From positions 310,001 to 374,000 of the forward strand of contig NZ_BMUF01000007.1 in the NCBI RefSeq assembly GCF_014650055.1: 64,000 nucleotides of DNA, given 5' to 3'. Made by a program: the position numbers and the translations under genes. The stretch comes from Streptomyces malachitofuscus (GTDB taxonomy: Bacteria > Actinomycetota > Actinomycetes > Streptomycetales > Streptomycetaceae). The notes below the pieces were generated by a model. It saw only the letters and a list, made by a program, of their open reading frames with translations. It was not told the origin of the DNA and made no database searches. This document shows positions 1 through 10,377 of the stretch, one piece after another. Numbering within the stretch: the first letter of the stretch is position 1; each line of letters starts with the position of its first letter.

Positions 1-894
1 GACGACGTGGACGTGGACGCCGTCGACCCCCAGGCCGAGCAACTCGCCGACTACCTGGAGAAGAACGCCCGCAACCAGGCGGAGCCCAAGGCGTCGCTGA
101 CGCTGGACCCGCCGGCGGTCTCCGGCCGCCCGGGCGAGCGGATCGGTCCGGTGACGGTACGCACCGACGCGCGCAGCGTGACGCTCGTCCCGCCCGCGGA
201 CGCCACGACCGGCGGTGTGCGCATCGTGAACAAGGACGGCGAGCCCGTCACCACCGCCACCAACGGCAGCAAGATCTTCTTCGAGGTGCCCGAGGACGCG
301 GCAGCGGCCACCGCCGAACTGACCGCGCAGGCCTCGACCACGGTGCCCGTCGGCCGGGCCTTCGTCTCCGACACCCGGAGCCAGACGCAGATCCTCGCCG
401 GGTCCAGCGAGTCCACCGTCTCGGCGACGGCGACCGCCACCTGGGCACTGGAAGGCGCGATACCCGCGCTGTCCGCCCGGGAGAACTGCGCCAAGGGCGG
501 TGTGGACCTCACCGTCACCAACCAGGACGACGAGCCCTTCACCTTCGAAGTGGGAAGCGTGGAGCAGACCGTCGCGGGCGGCGCTTCCCGCACGGTGACG
601 GTTCCGCTGAGCGAGGACCAGCCGTACGACTTCACGGTCAAGGGGCCGAACGGCTTCGAGCGGCGGTTCACCGGCATGCTCGACTGCCTGACCAAGACCG
701 CCGAGACGGGCACGACCGCCCAGACCCTCACCGCCCCGACCCCCTTGGGCGGCGCCCCCACCGACACGAACCTCGCCGAGACCGGCTCCTCCGACGCCAC
801 CCCGTGGATCGCCGGCACCGCCATCGCCCTGGTCGTCCTCGGTGGCGCGGGCCTGGTCATCGCCCGCCGCCGCCGGACCCCGTCCGACGACTGA
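1..894 (+). CDS. LAETG sortase-anchored surface protein, C-terminal part (5' truncated by window)
   Basis: The frame is open from base 1, so the gene begins outside the window; the GTG at 7 is not taken as the start. The visible ~297 residues are Thr/Ser/Ala-rich beta-type extracellular sequence, then a Thr/Pro linker, LAETG, a hydrophobic segment and an RRRR tail: a complete cell-wall sorting signal of the LAxTG type used by streptomycete class E sortases. The C-terminal part resembles the stalk of Cys-Gln thioester-domain adhesins, but the thioester domain, if present, is upstream of the window, so that subtype is inference. A strong hairpin follows the stop. Anchoring is well supported; the ligand is unknown. 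Confidence 0.85.
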   Translation, partial: DDVDVDAVDPQAEQLADYLEKNARNQAEPKASLTLDPPAVSGRPGERIGPVTVRTDARSVTLVPPADATTGGVRIVNKDGEPVTTATNGSKIFFEVPEDAAAATAELTAQASTTVPVGRAFVSDTRSQTQILAGSSESTVSATATATWALEGAIPALSARENCAKGGVDLTVTNQDDEPFTFEVGSVEQTVAGGASRTVTVPLSEDQPYDFTVKGPNGFERRFTGMLDCLTKTAETGTTAQTLTAPTPLGGAPTDTNLAETGSSDATPWIAGTAIALVVLGGAGLVIARRRRTPSDD

Positions 895-923
895 GGCACC
901 CCCATCACCCGGTGCGCCGATAT

Positions 924-957
924 CCGGGGGCGCTTGGCGCGATCTCGGCGCCCCCGG
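924..957 (+). terminator. Intrinsic terminator-like hairpin after the surface protein gene
   Basis: A perfect 10-bp inverted repeat (CCGGGGGCGC at 924-933, GCGCCCCCGG at 948-957) with a 14-nt loop lies 30 bases after the stop codon. There is no U-tract, as is common in Streptomyces. Confidence 0.6.
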
Positions 958-971
958 TCCGGATCTCGCTG

Positions 972-1001
972 TTGACCTGGCCACGGCGTCCCTCATAGGT
1001 T
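972..1001 (+). promoter_or_regulatory. Candidate promoter of the MFS gene
   Basis: TTGACC at 972-977 and TAGGTT at 996-1001 are separated by 18 bp. This is a good match to a housekeeping (HrdB-type) Streptomyces promoter and lies between the terminator and the MFS start codon. No transcript evidence. Confidence 0.5.
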
Positions 1002-1094
1002 CTCGAGAAATGGTCCAGACCAGTTCTCTCCGAGGCCCGGATTCGCCGTGCGGTCCGTACGGCGGGAGCCTGGCCCTGCCGGAACGGGGTGTCG

Positions 1095-2501
1095 ATGGCT
1101 GAAGCGCGACCCGTGCCCGCTCCCACCGCCGTCACCGAGCCGGGCATCTTCTCGCGCCCGTACACGACCGCCACGACGACGTTCGCCGTGGTGATGTTCC
1201 TGACCGGGTTCGCCGCGCTGGCCGTGGTGCCCACCCTGCCGACGGCGGCCCGGGACCTGGACGGAGTGTCCCTGTTCCCGCTGGTGGCAGGCTGCTTCGT
1301 GGCCGCCAGTCTGCTGGGCGGCGTGCTCGGCGGGCACTGGGCGGACCGGTCGGGGGCGCGCCGTCCGCTGGCCCTCGGCATGGCCCTGTCCGTCCTGACG
1401 CTGCTGGTGTCGGCCTCCAGCGGGTCGATCTGGCAGCTGGCGGCCGGCCGGTTCGTGGACGGCCTGGCCGCCGGGATGGTCGCGGTGTCCGTGACCACCG
1501 CGATCGGCCAGTCCTACCCCGAGCGGCTGCGGCCCAGGATGCTCGCGCTGATGAGCGCCAGCTGGGTGATCCCGTCGCTGGTCGGGCCGCCGCTGGCCGG
1601 TGCGGTCGCCGAAGGGTGGTCCTGGCGGGCGGTGTTCTACGGCCTGGCCGTCCTGACGGTCCTGCCCGCGATCGCGCTGGTGCTCGTGCTCCGCCGGCCC
1701 GCGGCGGACGACGGCACCGGTCCCGCCGACCTGCCGCCGGCCGAGGAACGCGCCGCCCGCCCGCCCCTGTTCGTGGCGGCGATGCTCAGCCTCGGTGCGG
1801 CGCTCGGCCAGTACGGAGTGTCGGAGTGGGACGTGCACCACTTGGCGTTCGTCGCCGTCGGCGTCGTCCTGCTCGTGGTGTTCGCCCCCCGCCTGCTGCC
1901 GGCCGGCACCTGGCGGAGCGCGCGTGGGCTGCCGACGACGGTGCTGCTGCGCGGCCTCACCTCGGGCACGTACTTCACCGTCGAGGCCCTGGTGCCGCTG
2001 ATGCTGATCACCGAGCGGGAGGTCGCGGCGGTGACGGTCGGCGTGGCGTTCACCGCGTCCGCGGTGCTGTGGGCGGGTGCCTCCTGGGTGCAGGGCAGGG
2101 CGCTCCAGCACGTCGCCCGGCACCGCCTCGTCACCGTCGGGGCGCTCGTCATGGCCGCTTCCGTCGCGCTCGCGGTCGCGGGAAGCCTCCACAGCGTGCA
2201 CCCGCTGGTCGCGGCGGCCTCCATGCCGCTGGCCGCCGTCGGAATGGGCCTGCTCGACCCGTGCGTCACCGTGCTGTCCCTCGCGCACAGCGCCCCCCAC
2301 CGGCAGGGCCACACCACCAGCGCGCTGCAGACCAACATGAACCTCGGCCAGGTCGTCGTCCTGGCGCTGGCCTCCGCCGTCCTCAACGCCTGCCTGGCCG
2401 CGGGCGCCGACCCGCTCGGCGGCTACGCGGCAGCCTTCGCGCTCCTCCTCGCCCCACCCCTCCTCGTCGCAGCCCTGGCCGTCCGCGCCAGACCCACCTG
2501 A
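1095..2501 (+). CDS. MFS transporter (drug efflux-type)
   Basis: About 468 residues with alternating hydrophobic segments throughout, consistent with a 12-14 helix major facilitator. The TM2-TM3 loop carries the family motif A (GGHWADRSGARRP), and a WSWRAVFY segment follows TM5, as in drug:H+ antiporters. A short cytoplasmic N-terminus precedes TM1 (FAVVMFLTGFAALAVV). ATG 1095 is preferred over the in-frame GTG 1089 because the purine-rich GGAACGGGG at 1081-1089 then sits as the ribosome site. It is a single-gene unit with its own promoter, followed by a MerR regulator on the same strand 190 bp downstream. The substrate cannot be told from sequence. Confidence 0.85.
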   Translation: MAEARPVPAPTAVTEPGIFSRPYTTATTTFAVVMFLTGFAALAVVPTLPTAARDLDGVSLFPLVAGCFVAASLLGGVLGGHWADRSGARRPLALGMALSVLTLLVSASSGSIWQLAAGRFVDGLAAGMVAVSVTTAIGQSYPERLRPRMLALMSASWVIPSLVGPPLAGAVAEGWSWRAVFYGLAVLTVLPAIALVLVLRRPAADDGTGPADLPPAEERAARPPLFVAAMLSLGAALGQYGVSEWDVHHLAFVAVGVVLLVVFAPRLLPAGTWRSARGLPTTVLLRGLTSGTYFTVEALVPLMLITEREVAAVTVGVAFTASAVLWAGASWVQGRALQHVARHRLVTVGALVMAASVALAVAGSLHSVHPLVAAASMPLAAVGMGLLDPCVTVLSLAHSAPHRQGHTTSALQTNMNLGQVVVLALASAVLNACLAAGADPLGGYAAAFALLLAPPLLVAALAVRARPT

Positions 2502-2692
2502 TCACGCCCCGGCCCGGTTCACACCCCTGGGCGTTCGCTCGGTGCGCCGTACGGCTCTTCCTCCTCGCCCCACGGAGGAAGCGCGCATCGACTGGCATTT
2601 GCGCGGCGGGGTGTGTGGAGAGGTTGCACCTTCCGTAGCGGCATGTGGTCCGGTGGACTACGTGCCGATGCCGCGAGGAGAGGTCCCTGCTC

Positions 2693-3580
2693 ATGCCTTC
2701 GTCTTTCATGCCACCCCGTCAGGTCAAGATCGGTGACGCGGCGGCCTTCGTCGGCAGCACGCCACGGGCGATTCGCCACTACCACGAGATCGGCCTGCTC
2801 CCCGAGCCCGAGCGGGGCGGCGATGGCCGGCGCCGCTACGGGTACGAGGACATGATCCGCTTGCTGTGGATTCGCAGGATGGCCGACGCCGGGATCGCCC
2901 TGGACGACATCCGTGACGCCTTCACCAGCGGCACGGCTTCCGACGGTGCGGACAGCGGAGAAGGTATCGCGGGCATCCTGGAGCGGTTGGAGGAAACCCT
3001 CGCCGAGCAGGAGGCGGAATTGCGGCGGCAACGGACCGCCGTGCGGCGGATGCGGGCCGAAGGCAGCCGGATGGGCCTGCTCTCCGACTTCGTCACCGAA
3101 CGCCTCAAGAGCCTGCCCGAGGGCTCCCTGCGTCAGGCGGACCTGGACAGTCTGCTGGTCACTGAGCGGATCTTCGGCCCGCTCGGCGCGGCCGTCCAGG
3201 CCACCCGCTTCGTCGTCCTGGCCACGCATCCCGCGCTGCGGGAGCGATCCGACGGCATCGACGAAGCCGAGGAGGCACTCGACGACGGTGTCGCCGTCGA
3301 CGATCCACGGGTGGCTCAAGTGGCCGCCGAGCGGCACGCCTTCGAAAGCGCCCTGCAGGCCGCCGTCGAGGAGTCCGGCCTGGATGAGGACGACGACGCC
3401 CTCTTCGACGCCTGGGACACGTTGCACCCTGACACCCCCGATGACGGCGAGGGCGGGGGCGTCTCCATGAGCGCGTTCGAGGCCATCGGCAAGATGCCCT
3501 ACGACTTCTCCCCGGCCCGCCTGCGCTGTATGGAACTGGCGGAGAGACTGTCCGCCCAGGACTCACCCGCTGCCGGGTGA
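2693..3580 (+). CDS. MerR-family transcriptional regulator
   Basis: 295 residues. The N-terminal winged HTH is typical MerR (KIGDAAAFVGSTPRAIRHYHEIGLLPEPER, cited as residues ~10-40, followed by GRRRYGYEDMIRLLWIRRM). A Gln/Glu/Arg-rich helix at ~100-130 is the dimerisation coiled coil. The long C-terminal part is acidic and helical and does not resemble metal-binding MerR proteins: no Cys cluster is seen. ATG 2693 is chosen because GAGGAGAGG ends about 9 bases before it; an upstream in-frame start at 2645 would add a Cys/Arg-rich leader with no ribosome site. Effector unknown. The preceding MFS gene could be a target, but no operator was located. Confidence 0.85.
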   Translation: MPSSFMPPRQVKIGDAAAFVGSTPRAIRHYHEIGLLPEPERGGDGRRRYGYEDMIRLLWIRRMADAGIALDDIRDAFTSGTASDGADSGEGIAGILERLEETLAEQEAELRRQRTAVRRMRAEGSRMGLLSDFVTERLKSLPEGSLRQADLDSLLVTERIFGPLGAAVQATRFVVLATHPALRERSDGIDEAEEALDDGVAVDDPRVAQVAAERHAFESALQAAVEESGLDEDDDALFDAWDTLHPDTPDDGEGGGVSMSAFEAIGKMPYDFSPARLRCMELAERLSAQDSPAAG

Positions 3581-3754
3581 GGACGCCCGAGGGCACCGGG
3601 TGGCCACCGACAGTGACGGGCGACCTACCGTGGCTGTCCGGGAAAGGGCAGGTCGGAGGGTGTGTGGCATACGCGTTTCCGCGCAGGGGTGGCGGTACGG
3701 CAAGATGGGGTGTATCTGCCCACTGCCTGATTTCAAGCTGCCGGACGGTTTCTC

Positions 3755-5419
<1,665 letters not shown>

Positions 5420-5423
5420 TCTC

Positions 5424-5849
5424 TTGCGCCACATCTACCGCTGCCCGCTGCGCTGGGCGGACATGGACGCGTACGGCCACGTCAACAACGTGGTGTTCCT
5501 CCGCTACCTGGAGGAAGCACGCATCGACTTCCTGTTCCGCCCGGAGAAGGACTTCAAGCAGGGGTCCGTGGTGGCGCGCCACGAGATCGACTACAAGCGG
5601 CAGCTCGTCCACCGGCACACGCCCGTGGACATCGAGCTGTGGGTCACGGAGATCAGGGCGGCGTCCTTCACCCTCACCTACGAGGTGAAGGACGACGACC
5701 TCGTCTACGTCCGCGCGTCGACGGTGATAGTGCCGTTCGACTTCGAGGCCCAGCGTCCGCGCCGGCTCACCGGGGAGGAGCGCGAGTTCCTCCAGGAGTA
5801 CACGGACGACGCCGCCGACGAGGAGAAGGAGGAGGCCGTCGCCGCATGA
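5424..5849 (+). CDS. Hotdog-fold acyl-CoA thioesterase (4HBT/YbgC-FadM type)
   Basis: 141 residues, one hotdog domain. The N-terminal RWADMDAYGHVNNVVFLRYLEEAR carries the family's catalytic Asp and the HVNN-x-x-x-Y signature; the rest follows the beta-sheet pattern. It should hydrolyse acyl-CoA thioesters; the chain length is not predictable. It begins with TTG four bases after the ettA stop and ends in an ATGA overlap with the next gene, so the three genes are probably one transcript. The last ~20 residues are very acidic. Confidence 0.85.
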   Translation: MRHIYRCPLRWADMDAYGHVNNVVFLRYLEEARIDFLFRPEKDFKQGSVVARHEIDYKRQLVHRHTPVDIELWVTEIRAASFTLTYEVKDDDLVYVRASTVIVPFDFEAQRPRRLTGEEREFLQEYTDDAADEEKEEAVAA

Positions 5850-6511
5850 CGGTGCTCCACCTCGCCGACGAGGGGGAGGCCGCGGATCTCGCGGCCTTCC
5901 TCTCCCGGCTGCTGCACTACGACCGTTCCGCCGCCGTCCGGCTCCAGGCGGCCGGCAAGGCGCTCGCCGTCTTCGGCCGGCCCCCGTCCTTCGAGGTGCT
6001 CGTCGTCCGCGCCGTACGGCTGGCGAAGCCGTACGAGAACGGGCTCGACGTCACGCTGGACGTGACCGTGTCCGCGGGTGAGCTGCTGGAGTCGGTGGAC
6101 GAGTCCGCCGCCACGGCGGCCGTGCCCGGGGCGGTGACCGGACCGCCGTGGGCCGGGGTGCTGCCCCCGCGCGGCGGCTGGCGGGCCGAACCGGGGCTGC
6201 CGGCGGCCCAGGAGCTGCGGGGACTCGTCGCCGCGTCGGTCGCGGAGTTCCGTTCCCGTACGGAGGAACTGGCGCCCGAGCGGCGTACCCGCGCCGAACT
6301 CGACCGCATCGGGCGGGAGATCTGGTCCCGCACGGTCGCGGACACCGGCCTCCCGGTGCGGGCGGTGCACGCCGCCCAGTCGCTGGGGTTCCTGCGCGGC
6401 GCCGAGCAGACGCTGCTCTCCTCCGGGTCCTGGCTCCGGCTGCGCACGCCCTACGGATCGGTCGCCGTACGCCGGGCGGGGCTCGGGGCACTCGGCATCA
6501 GCGTGCGCTGA
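5846..6511 (+). CDS. Conserved actinobacterial hypothetical protein
   Basis: 221 residues starting at the ATG that overlaps the thioesterase stop (ATGA), which implies translational coupling. No recognised domain. The protein is soluble and Ala/Arg/Leu-rich. It opens with a helical segment (LADEGEAADLAAFLSRLLHYD), has a central Pro/Gly-rich stretch with GVLPPRGGW, and ends in a basic WLRLRTPYGSVAVRR segment. No signal peptide or membrane helix. It sits at the end of the ettA-thioesterase operon; no function is proposed. Confidence 0.7.
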   Translation: MTVLHLADEGEAADLAAFLSRLLHYDRSAAVRLQAAGKALAVFGRPPSFEVLVVRAVRLAKPYENGLDVTLDVTVSAGELLESVDESAATAAVPGAVTGPPWAGVLPPRGGWRAEPGLPAAQELRGLVAASVAEFRSRTEELAPERRTRAELDRIGREIWSRTVADTGLPVRAVHAAQSLGFLRGAEQTLLSSGSWLRLRTPYGSVAVRRAGLGALGISVR

Positions 6512-6521
6512 GACGGCCCGC

Positions 6522-7490
6522 TCACCGCCCGTCGCTGTCGTCCGGGCGGACGGCGATGTGGTCGGGTTCCAGTTCCAGCGCGACGCGGTCGCGCATCCTC
6601 AGTGCCTCGGTGTACTCGGCGGGAAGCTGGAGCCGTCCGGCGCGGTCGAGCATGGCGTACTCGCGGGCCACCACGGTCTCGTCGCCGGTGACGGCGTCCA
6701 CCTCGCTGCGCCGCAGCACCTCGGTGGAGGTACGGCCGTCGCGGATGGCGACCGTGCGGCGGACCTCGCCCGCCACCGCCTGGTCATGGGTGACGATCAC
6801 GATGGTCGTGCCGAGCCGTTCGTTCGCGGTGCGGAACGCGGCGAAGATCTGCTCCGCGGTGTGGGAGTCGAGTTCGCCGGTGGGTTCGTCGGCGAGCAGC
6901 ACCGACGGATCGTTGGCGAGGGCCACGGCGATGGCGACGCGCTGCTGCTGGCCGCCGGACATCTGATGCGGACGGCGGTCGCGGCAGTCGGCTGCCTCCA
7001 ACAGCTCCAGCAGCTCCAGGGCGCGTTCGGCACGGGCGCGGCGCGCGGCACGGGACCGTCCCCGGAAGCCGGAGAGCTGCATCGGCAGGGCGACGTTCTG
7101 CGCCGAGGTCAGATACGGCAGCAGGTTGCGGGAGGTCTGCTGCCAGACGAAGCCGACCACCTCACGGCGGTAGGCGAGGCGGTCCCTCGCGGTCATCGTG
7201 AGCAGATCACGGCCGGCCACGCGCGCCGCGCCGGCCGTGGGGGTGTCCAGGCCGGCCAGGATGTTCATCAGGGTCGACTTGCCGCTGCCGGAGGCGCCCA
7301 CGAGCGCCATCAACTCGCCCTCCCGCACCAGGAGGTCGAGCCCCTGGAGCGCCTGCACCTCCACCCCGTCCGCGGTGAAGACGCGGACCAGGCGGTCGCA
7401 GGTGATGAGCGCGTCATGGCCGTAGGCCGGGCGGTCGCGGTCGGCGGCGACGCGGTCGGCCAGCTCGGCCAGGGTGGGATTCGAGGTCAT
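6522..7490 (-). CDS. ABC transporter ATP-binding protein (MacB/LolD type) with AbrB-like C-terminal tail
   Basis: 322 residues. Residues ~28-255 form an ABC ATPase: Walker A GASGSGKST, signature MSGGQQQR, Walker B VLLADEPTGELD, switch His in IVTHD. This type pairs with FtsX-fold permeases rather than acting as an importer. The last ~50 residues (MLDRAGRLQLPAEYTEALRM, then DRVALELEPDHIAVRP) match the SpoVT/AbrB swapped-hairpin pattern D-x-x-GR-x-x-(I/L)P...D-x-V-x-(I/L). That domain normally binds DNA or forms dimers and is an unusual fusion here. It is the last gene of a leftward operon with two large permeases upstream. Confidence 0.9.
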   Translation of the reverse strand: MTSNPTLAELADRVAADRDRPAYGHDALITCDRLVRVFTADGVEVQALQGLDLLVREGELMALVGASGSGKSTLMNILAGLDTPTAGAARVAGRDLLTMTARDRLAYRREVVGFVWQQTSRNLLPYLTSAQNVALPMQLSGFRGRSRAARRARAERALELLELLEAADCRDRRPHQMSGGQQQRVAIAVALANDPSVLLADEPTGELDSHTAEQIFAAFRTANERLGTTIVIVTHDQAVAGEVRRTVAIRDGRTSTEVLRRSEVDAVTGDETVVAREYAMLDRAGRLQLPAEYTEALRMRDRVALELEPDHIAVRPDDSDGR

Positions 7491-7620
7491 CGGGCACCTC
7501 CTGGGTGGGAGTCGGTCGGTCGCGGCCGTGGGCGTCCGGCACGTGGTGGGGTCCTCGGGGCCGCCCGTCGTCGTACGGCCTCGCCGGCCACCCCCGTCCT
7601 GGGCCTCGCGTCGTCCGGTC

Positions 7621-10377
7621 TCACCGGGCGTCCCCCACTCTCAGCTCCCGAACCGACCCCCGGCGCCCCGTCCACCACGCCTGCACCACCGCGACCCCGA
7701 CGGTCAGCACCACGACCGCCAGCGCCGGCACCAGCAGCGACACCGGATCGGTGCGCAGCGCCGCCTGCCCCGCCGACGACGCGGTGACGGGCAGGGCGAC
7801 GGCGGTCAGATCGATACCGGGGGCGAGCAGCCGGATGGTGGCCCACGCGGTGAGGACCCCGCCCAGTGCCGCGAGCAGCGCCTGGGGGAGGGACTCGAGG
7901 ACGAGCAGACGGCGCCCCTGGGCGCGGGTGAGGCCCATGGTGCGCAGCCGGGCGAGCAGCGCCGCCCGTTCGGGGGCCGCGCGCACCAGTGTCAGCAGCA
8001 GCGCGAACACGGCGTAGCCGGCGCCCGCCGCGACCGTCGCGGTGTAGACGCGCTCGGCGCCCGACTGCAGCGGCGAGTCGACGTAACCGGCGCGTTCCTC
8101 GGCACGCAGCTGGACCGGTGTCCTGCCGCCCGTCGCCGCCCGCAGCGCGGCCCCGTCCGGGCGGTCGCCGGTCGCCAGCAGCAGGGTCGGGCGGGCGGAC
8201 CGCTCGGAGAGCCCCGACCGGTCCACGACCAGGAACTCCTTGCCGACGACCGCGGGGGTCCGCTCGCGCACCAGCGCGATGCGTACGGTGACGGAAGTGC
8301 CGTCCTCCATGCGCACCGGGAAGGGCCGGGTGCCATGGCGGTCGGCGACCTCGGGCGAGGCCAGGGCGGGCAGGGCCTTCGACGCCCCGGACGCCTCCAG
8401 TTCCTTCCGGTCGAACGCGCCGATCCCGGTGTGCCGGGCGAGGGCGGCGTAGCCGGCCGGGTCGACACCGGCCACCGGGACCGTCCCGTTGTCGTTCCCG
8501 GGCTGGGCGAACCTGGCGACGCTCAGCGCGGTGACCTCCCGCACGCCGGGGGCGCGGCGCACCCGGTCGGTCAGGCCGGACGGCAGGGGGAAGGGCGACT
8601 CGACGCGGGCGTCGGCGCCGACGGTGAGCACGGCCGCGCGGTCCCGGGCGTCGTCCACCCCGGTGAGCACGGACCCGCCGAAGGCGGCGGTGGTCAGCGC
8701 GGTCAGCAGCCCCAGCAGGGGCAGTACCGCGGAGCCGGAGGCGCGGCCCGCGCGGGCCAGCGACAGATGGCCGACCGCACCCCGCAGCCGCCTCGCCACC
8801 CGGGCCAGCCCACGCAGGGGCAGCGGATAGAGCCGTACCAGCACGAAGGCGGCGATCGTCCCCACCAGCACCGGGGCCAGGGACACCAACTGGTCACCGG
8901 AGGCCGTCGCCCCGTCCGACGTGCCGCGGGCGCGCAGCGCCACGACCGCGCCCACCGCCAGCGCGAGCAGGGTGACCTCGGCGACCGTGCGGCGCCGCGA
9001 CGGGCGGGCCGAGACGACGTCCTCGCGGTCGCCGTGCACGCGTACGGACCGGTGCGCGGCGACGGCCCGCAGCGGCAGGGCCAGGCAGCCGAGGAGGGCG
9101 ACGGCGCCCGCGGCGGCCGCGGCGTGCTCCGGCCGGGCGCCGGGGAGCGCGAGCCGGGCGGCCGCCAGCCCGAGGGCCGCCGCGGGCACGGCGACCACCG
9201 CCGTCTCGGCCAGCAGCCGTCCGACGACGCCGCGCAAGGACCCGCCGCGGGCGCGCAGCAGCGTGAGTTCCGCGCGGCGCCGGTCCGCGGCCAGCGAGCC
9301 GGCCATCACCAGGACCACGGCGGCGACCGTACCGGTGCCGAAGGCGGCGACGGAGATCATCGGGCCGATGGCGGAGCGCAGCACGGTGTACTCGGTGAGC
9401 ACGTCGTCCAGTTCGGTGCTCGCGTTGACGTCGGGCGAGGTGGCCGCGCGTACCCGCTGGAGGACCGGGCCGGACTCCAGGGACGCGACGGCGGACTTCA
9501 GAAGGGCGGCGTCGTAGCCGTGCAGGTCGGTGACGGCCGGGGCCAGCTGCCAGTAGCGCATGGGCTCCGCGGCGGTGCCGAGGAGCGCCGGGGCGGCGTC
9601 CGGCGGGAGCAGCACCCTGCCCAGCCAGTACTCCCGCAGATCCGGGTCGCCGGGCAGGACGGTCAGGCCCGGGGTACGCAGCAGGGGGTCGGTCGACCAG
9701 TACGCGCCGCGGGGCTCACGCGGTTCGACGATGCCGGTGATCCGGATTCTGAGCGGTGCGCGCTCCACGCCGGGGATGTCCAGGACGGAACCCACCTCGA
9801 TGCGCAGGTCCCGGGCCGTGTCGGTGGTGACGGCGCCCTCGACGGTCTCCGTCGCCGCGGTGACGGTGCCCGGGACCTCGGGCAGCCGGCCCTCGCGCGG
9901 GCGGGAGTGGTCGCCGAGCCCGCTCTGCGCGACGAACGTGAGCCGTGTGGGCAGGCCGTCCGGCCGGGGCAGCCAGGGCTCGTCCATCACCTGTTCCTCG
10001 AAGGTGCGCACCCCGTGGGCGGACTGGTCCGGGTCGACGGAGAGGGACCGGGGAACCAGACCGAGGATCTCGGAGTGGACCGCGCGCATCGCGTCCGCGC
10101 GTACGGCCGCCTCGCGTTCCTCCTGGGGCAGGCCGGAGCCGGGTCGCGGGTCGGCCAGGAGCACCGTGGTGCGGTCGGGTTCGGCCGACTTCAGGGCCTG
10201 GTGCAGGCCCGCGTCGCCGTACCGGTCGACGGCGCGCGGCAGCGCGGCGGCGAGGAACGCGGTCACCGCCACCAGCAGCGCCAGGCCCAGTGCGGCGCCG
10301 GGGGCGGACCGTATCCGGGTGCGCACCCAGGGGGCGGCCGTCCTCGGTCTCGGGGACCGCACGCTCACCTCACTCAC
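7621..10377 (-). CDS. FtsX-like ABC permease, 918 aa
   Basis: An N-terminal membrane helix (LGLALLVAVTAFLAAALPRAV) is followed by a large extracytoplasmic domain. Several helix clusters come later (around MISVAAFGTGTVAAVVLVMAG, and near the C-terminus), in the duplicated FtsX/MacB permease architecture. GTG start at 10377 overlaps the stop region of the upstream permease (10370-10377), so the two are coupled. The ATPase gene follows after 130 bp. By family, such complexes move lipoproteins, peptides or lipids or act as mechanotransmitters; the substrate is unknown. The gene has no regulator beside it. Confidence 0.85.
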   Translation of the reverse strand: MSEVSVRSPRPRTAAPWVRTRIRSAPGAALGLALLVAVTAFLAAALPRAVDRYGDAGLHQALKSAEPDRTTVLLADPRPGSGLPQEEREAAVRADAMRAVHSEILGLVPRSLSVDPDQSAHGVRTFEEQVMDEPWLPRPDGLPTRLTFVAQSGLGDHSRPREGRLPEVPGTVTAATETVEGAVTTDTARDLRIEVGSVLDIPGVERAPLRIRITGIVEPREPRGAYWSTDPLLRTPGLTVLPGDPDLREYWLGRVLLPPDAAPALLGTAAEPMRYWQLAPAVTDLHGYDAALLKSAVASLESGPVLQRVRAATSPDVNASTELDDVLTEYTVLRSAIGPMISVAAFGTGTVAAVVLVMAGSLAADRRRAELTLLRARGGSLRGVVGRLLAETAVVAVPAAALGLAAARLALPGARPEHAAAAAGAVALLGCLALPLRAVAAHRSVRVHGDREDVVSARPSRRRTVAEVTLLALAVGAVVALRARGTSDGATASGDQLVSLAPVLVGTIAAFVLVRLYPLPLRGLARVARRLRGAVGHLSLARAGRASGSAVLPLLGLLTALTTAAFGGSVLTGVDDARDRAAVLTVGADARVESPFPLPSGLTDRVRRAPGVREVTALSVARFAQPGNDNGTVPVAGVDPAGYAALARHTGIGAFDRKELEASGASKALPALASPEVADRHGTRPFPVRMEDGTSVTVRIALVRERTPAVVGKEFLVVDRSGLSERSARPTLLLATGDRPDGAALRAATGGRTPVQLRAEERAGYVDSPLQSGAERVYTATVAAGAGYAVFALLLTLVRAAPERAALLARLRTMGLTRAQGRRLLVLESLPQALLAALGGVLTAWATIRLLAPGIDLTAVALPVTASSAGQAALRTDPVSLLVPALAVVVLTVGVAVVQAWWTGRRGSVRELRVGDAR

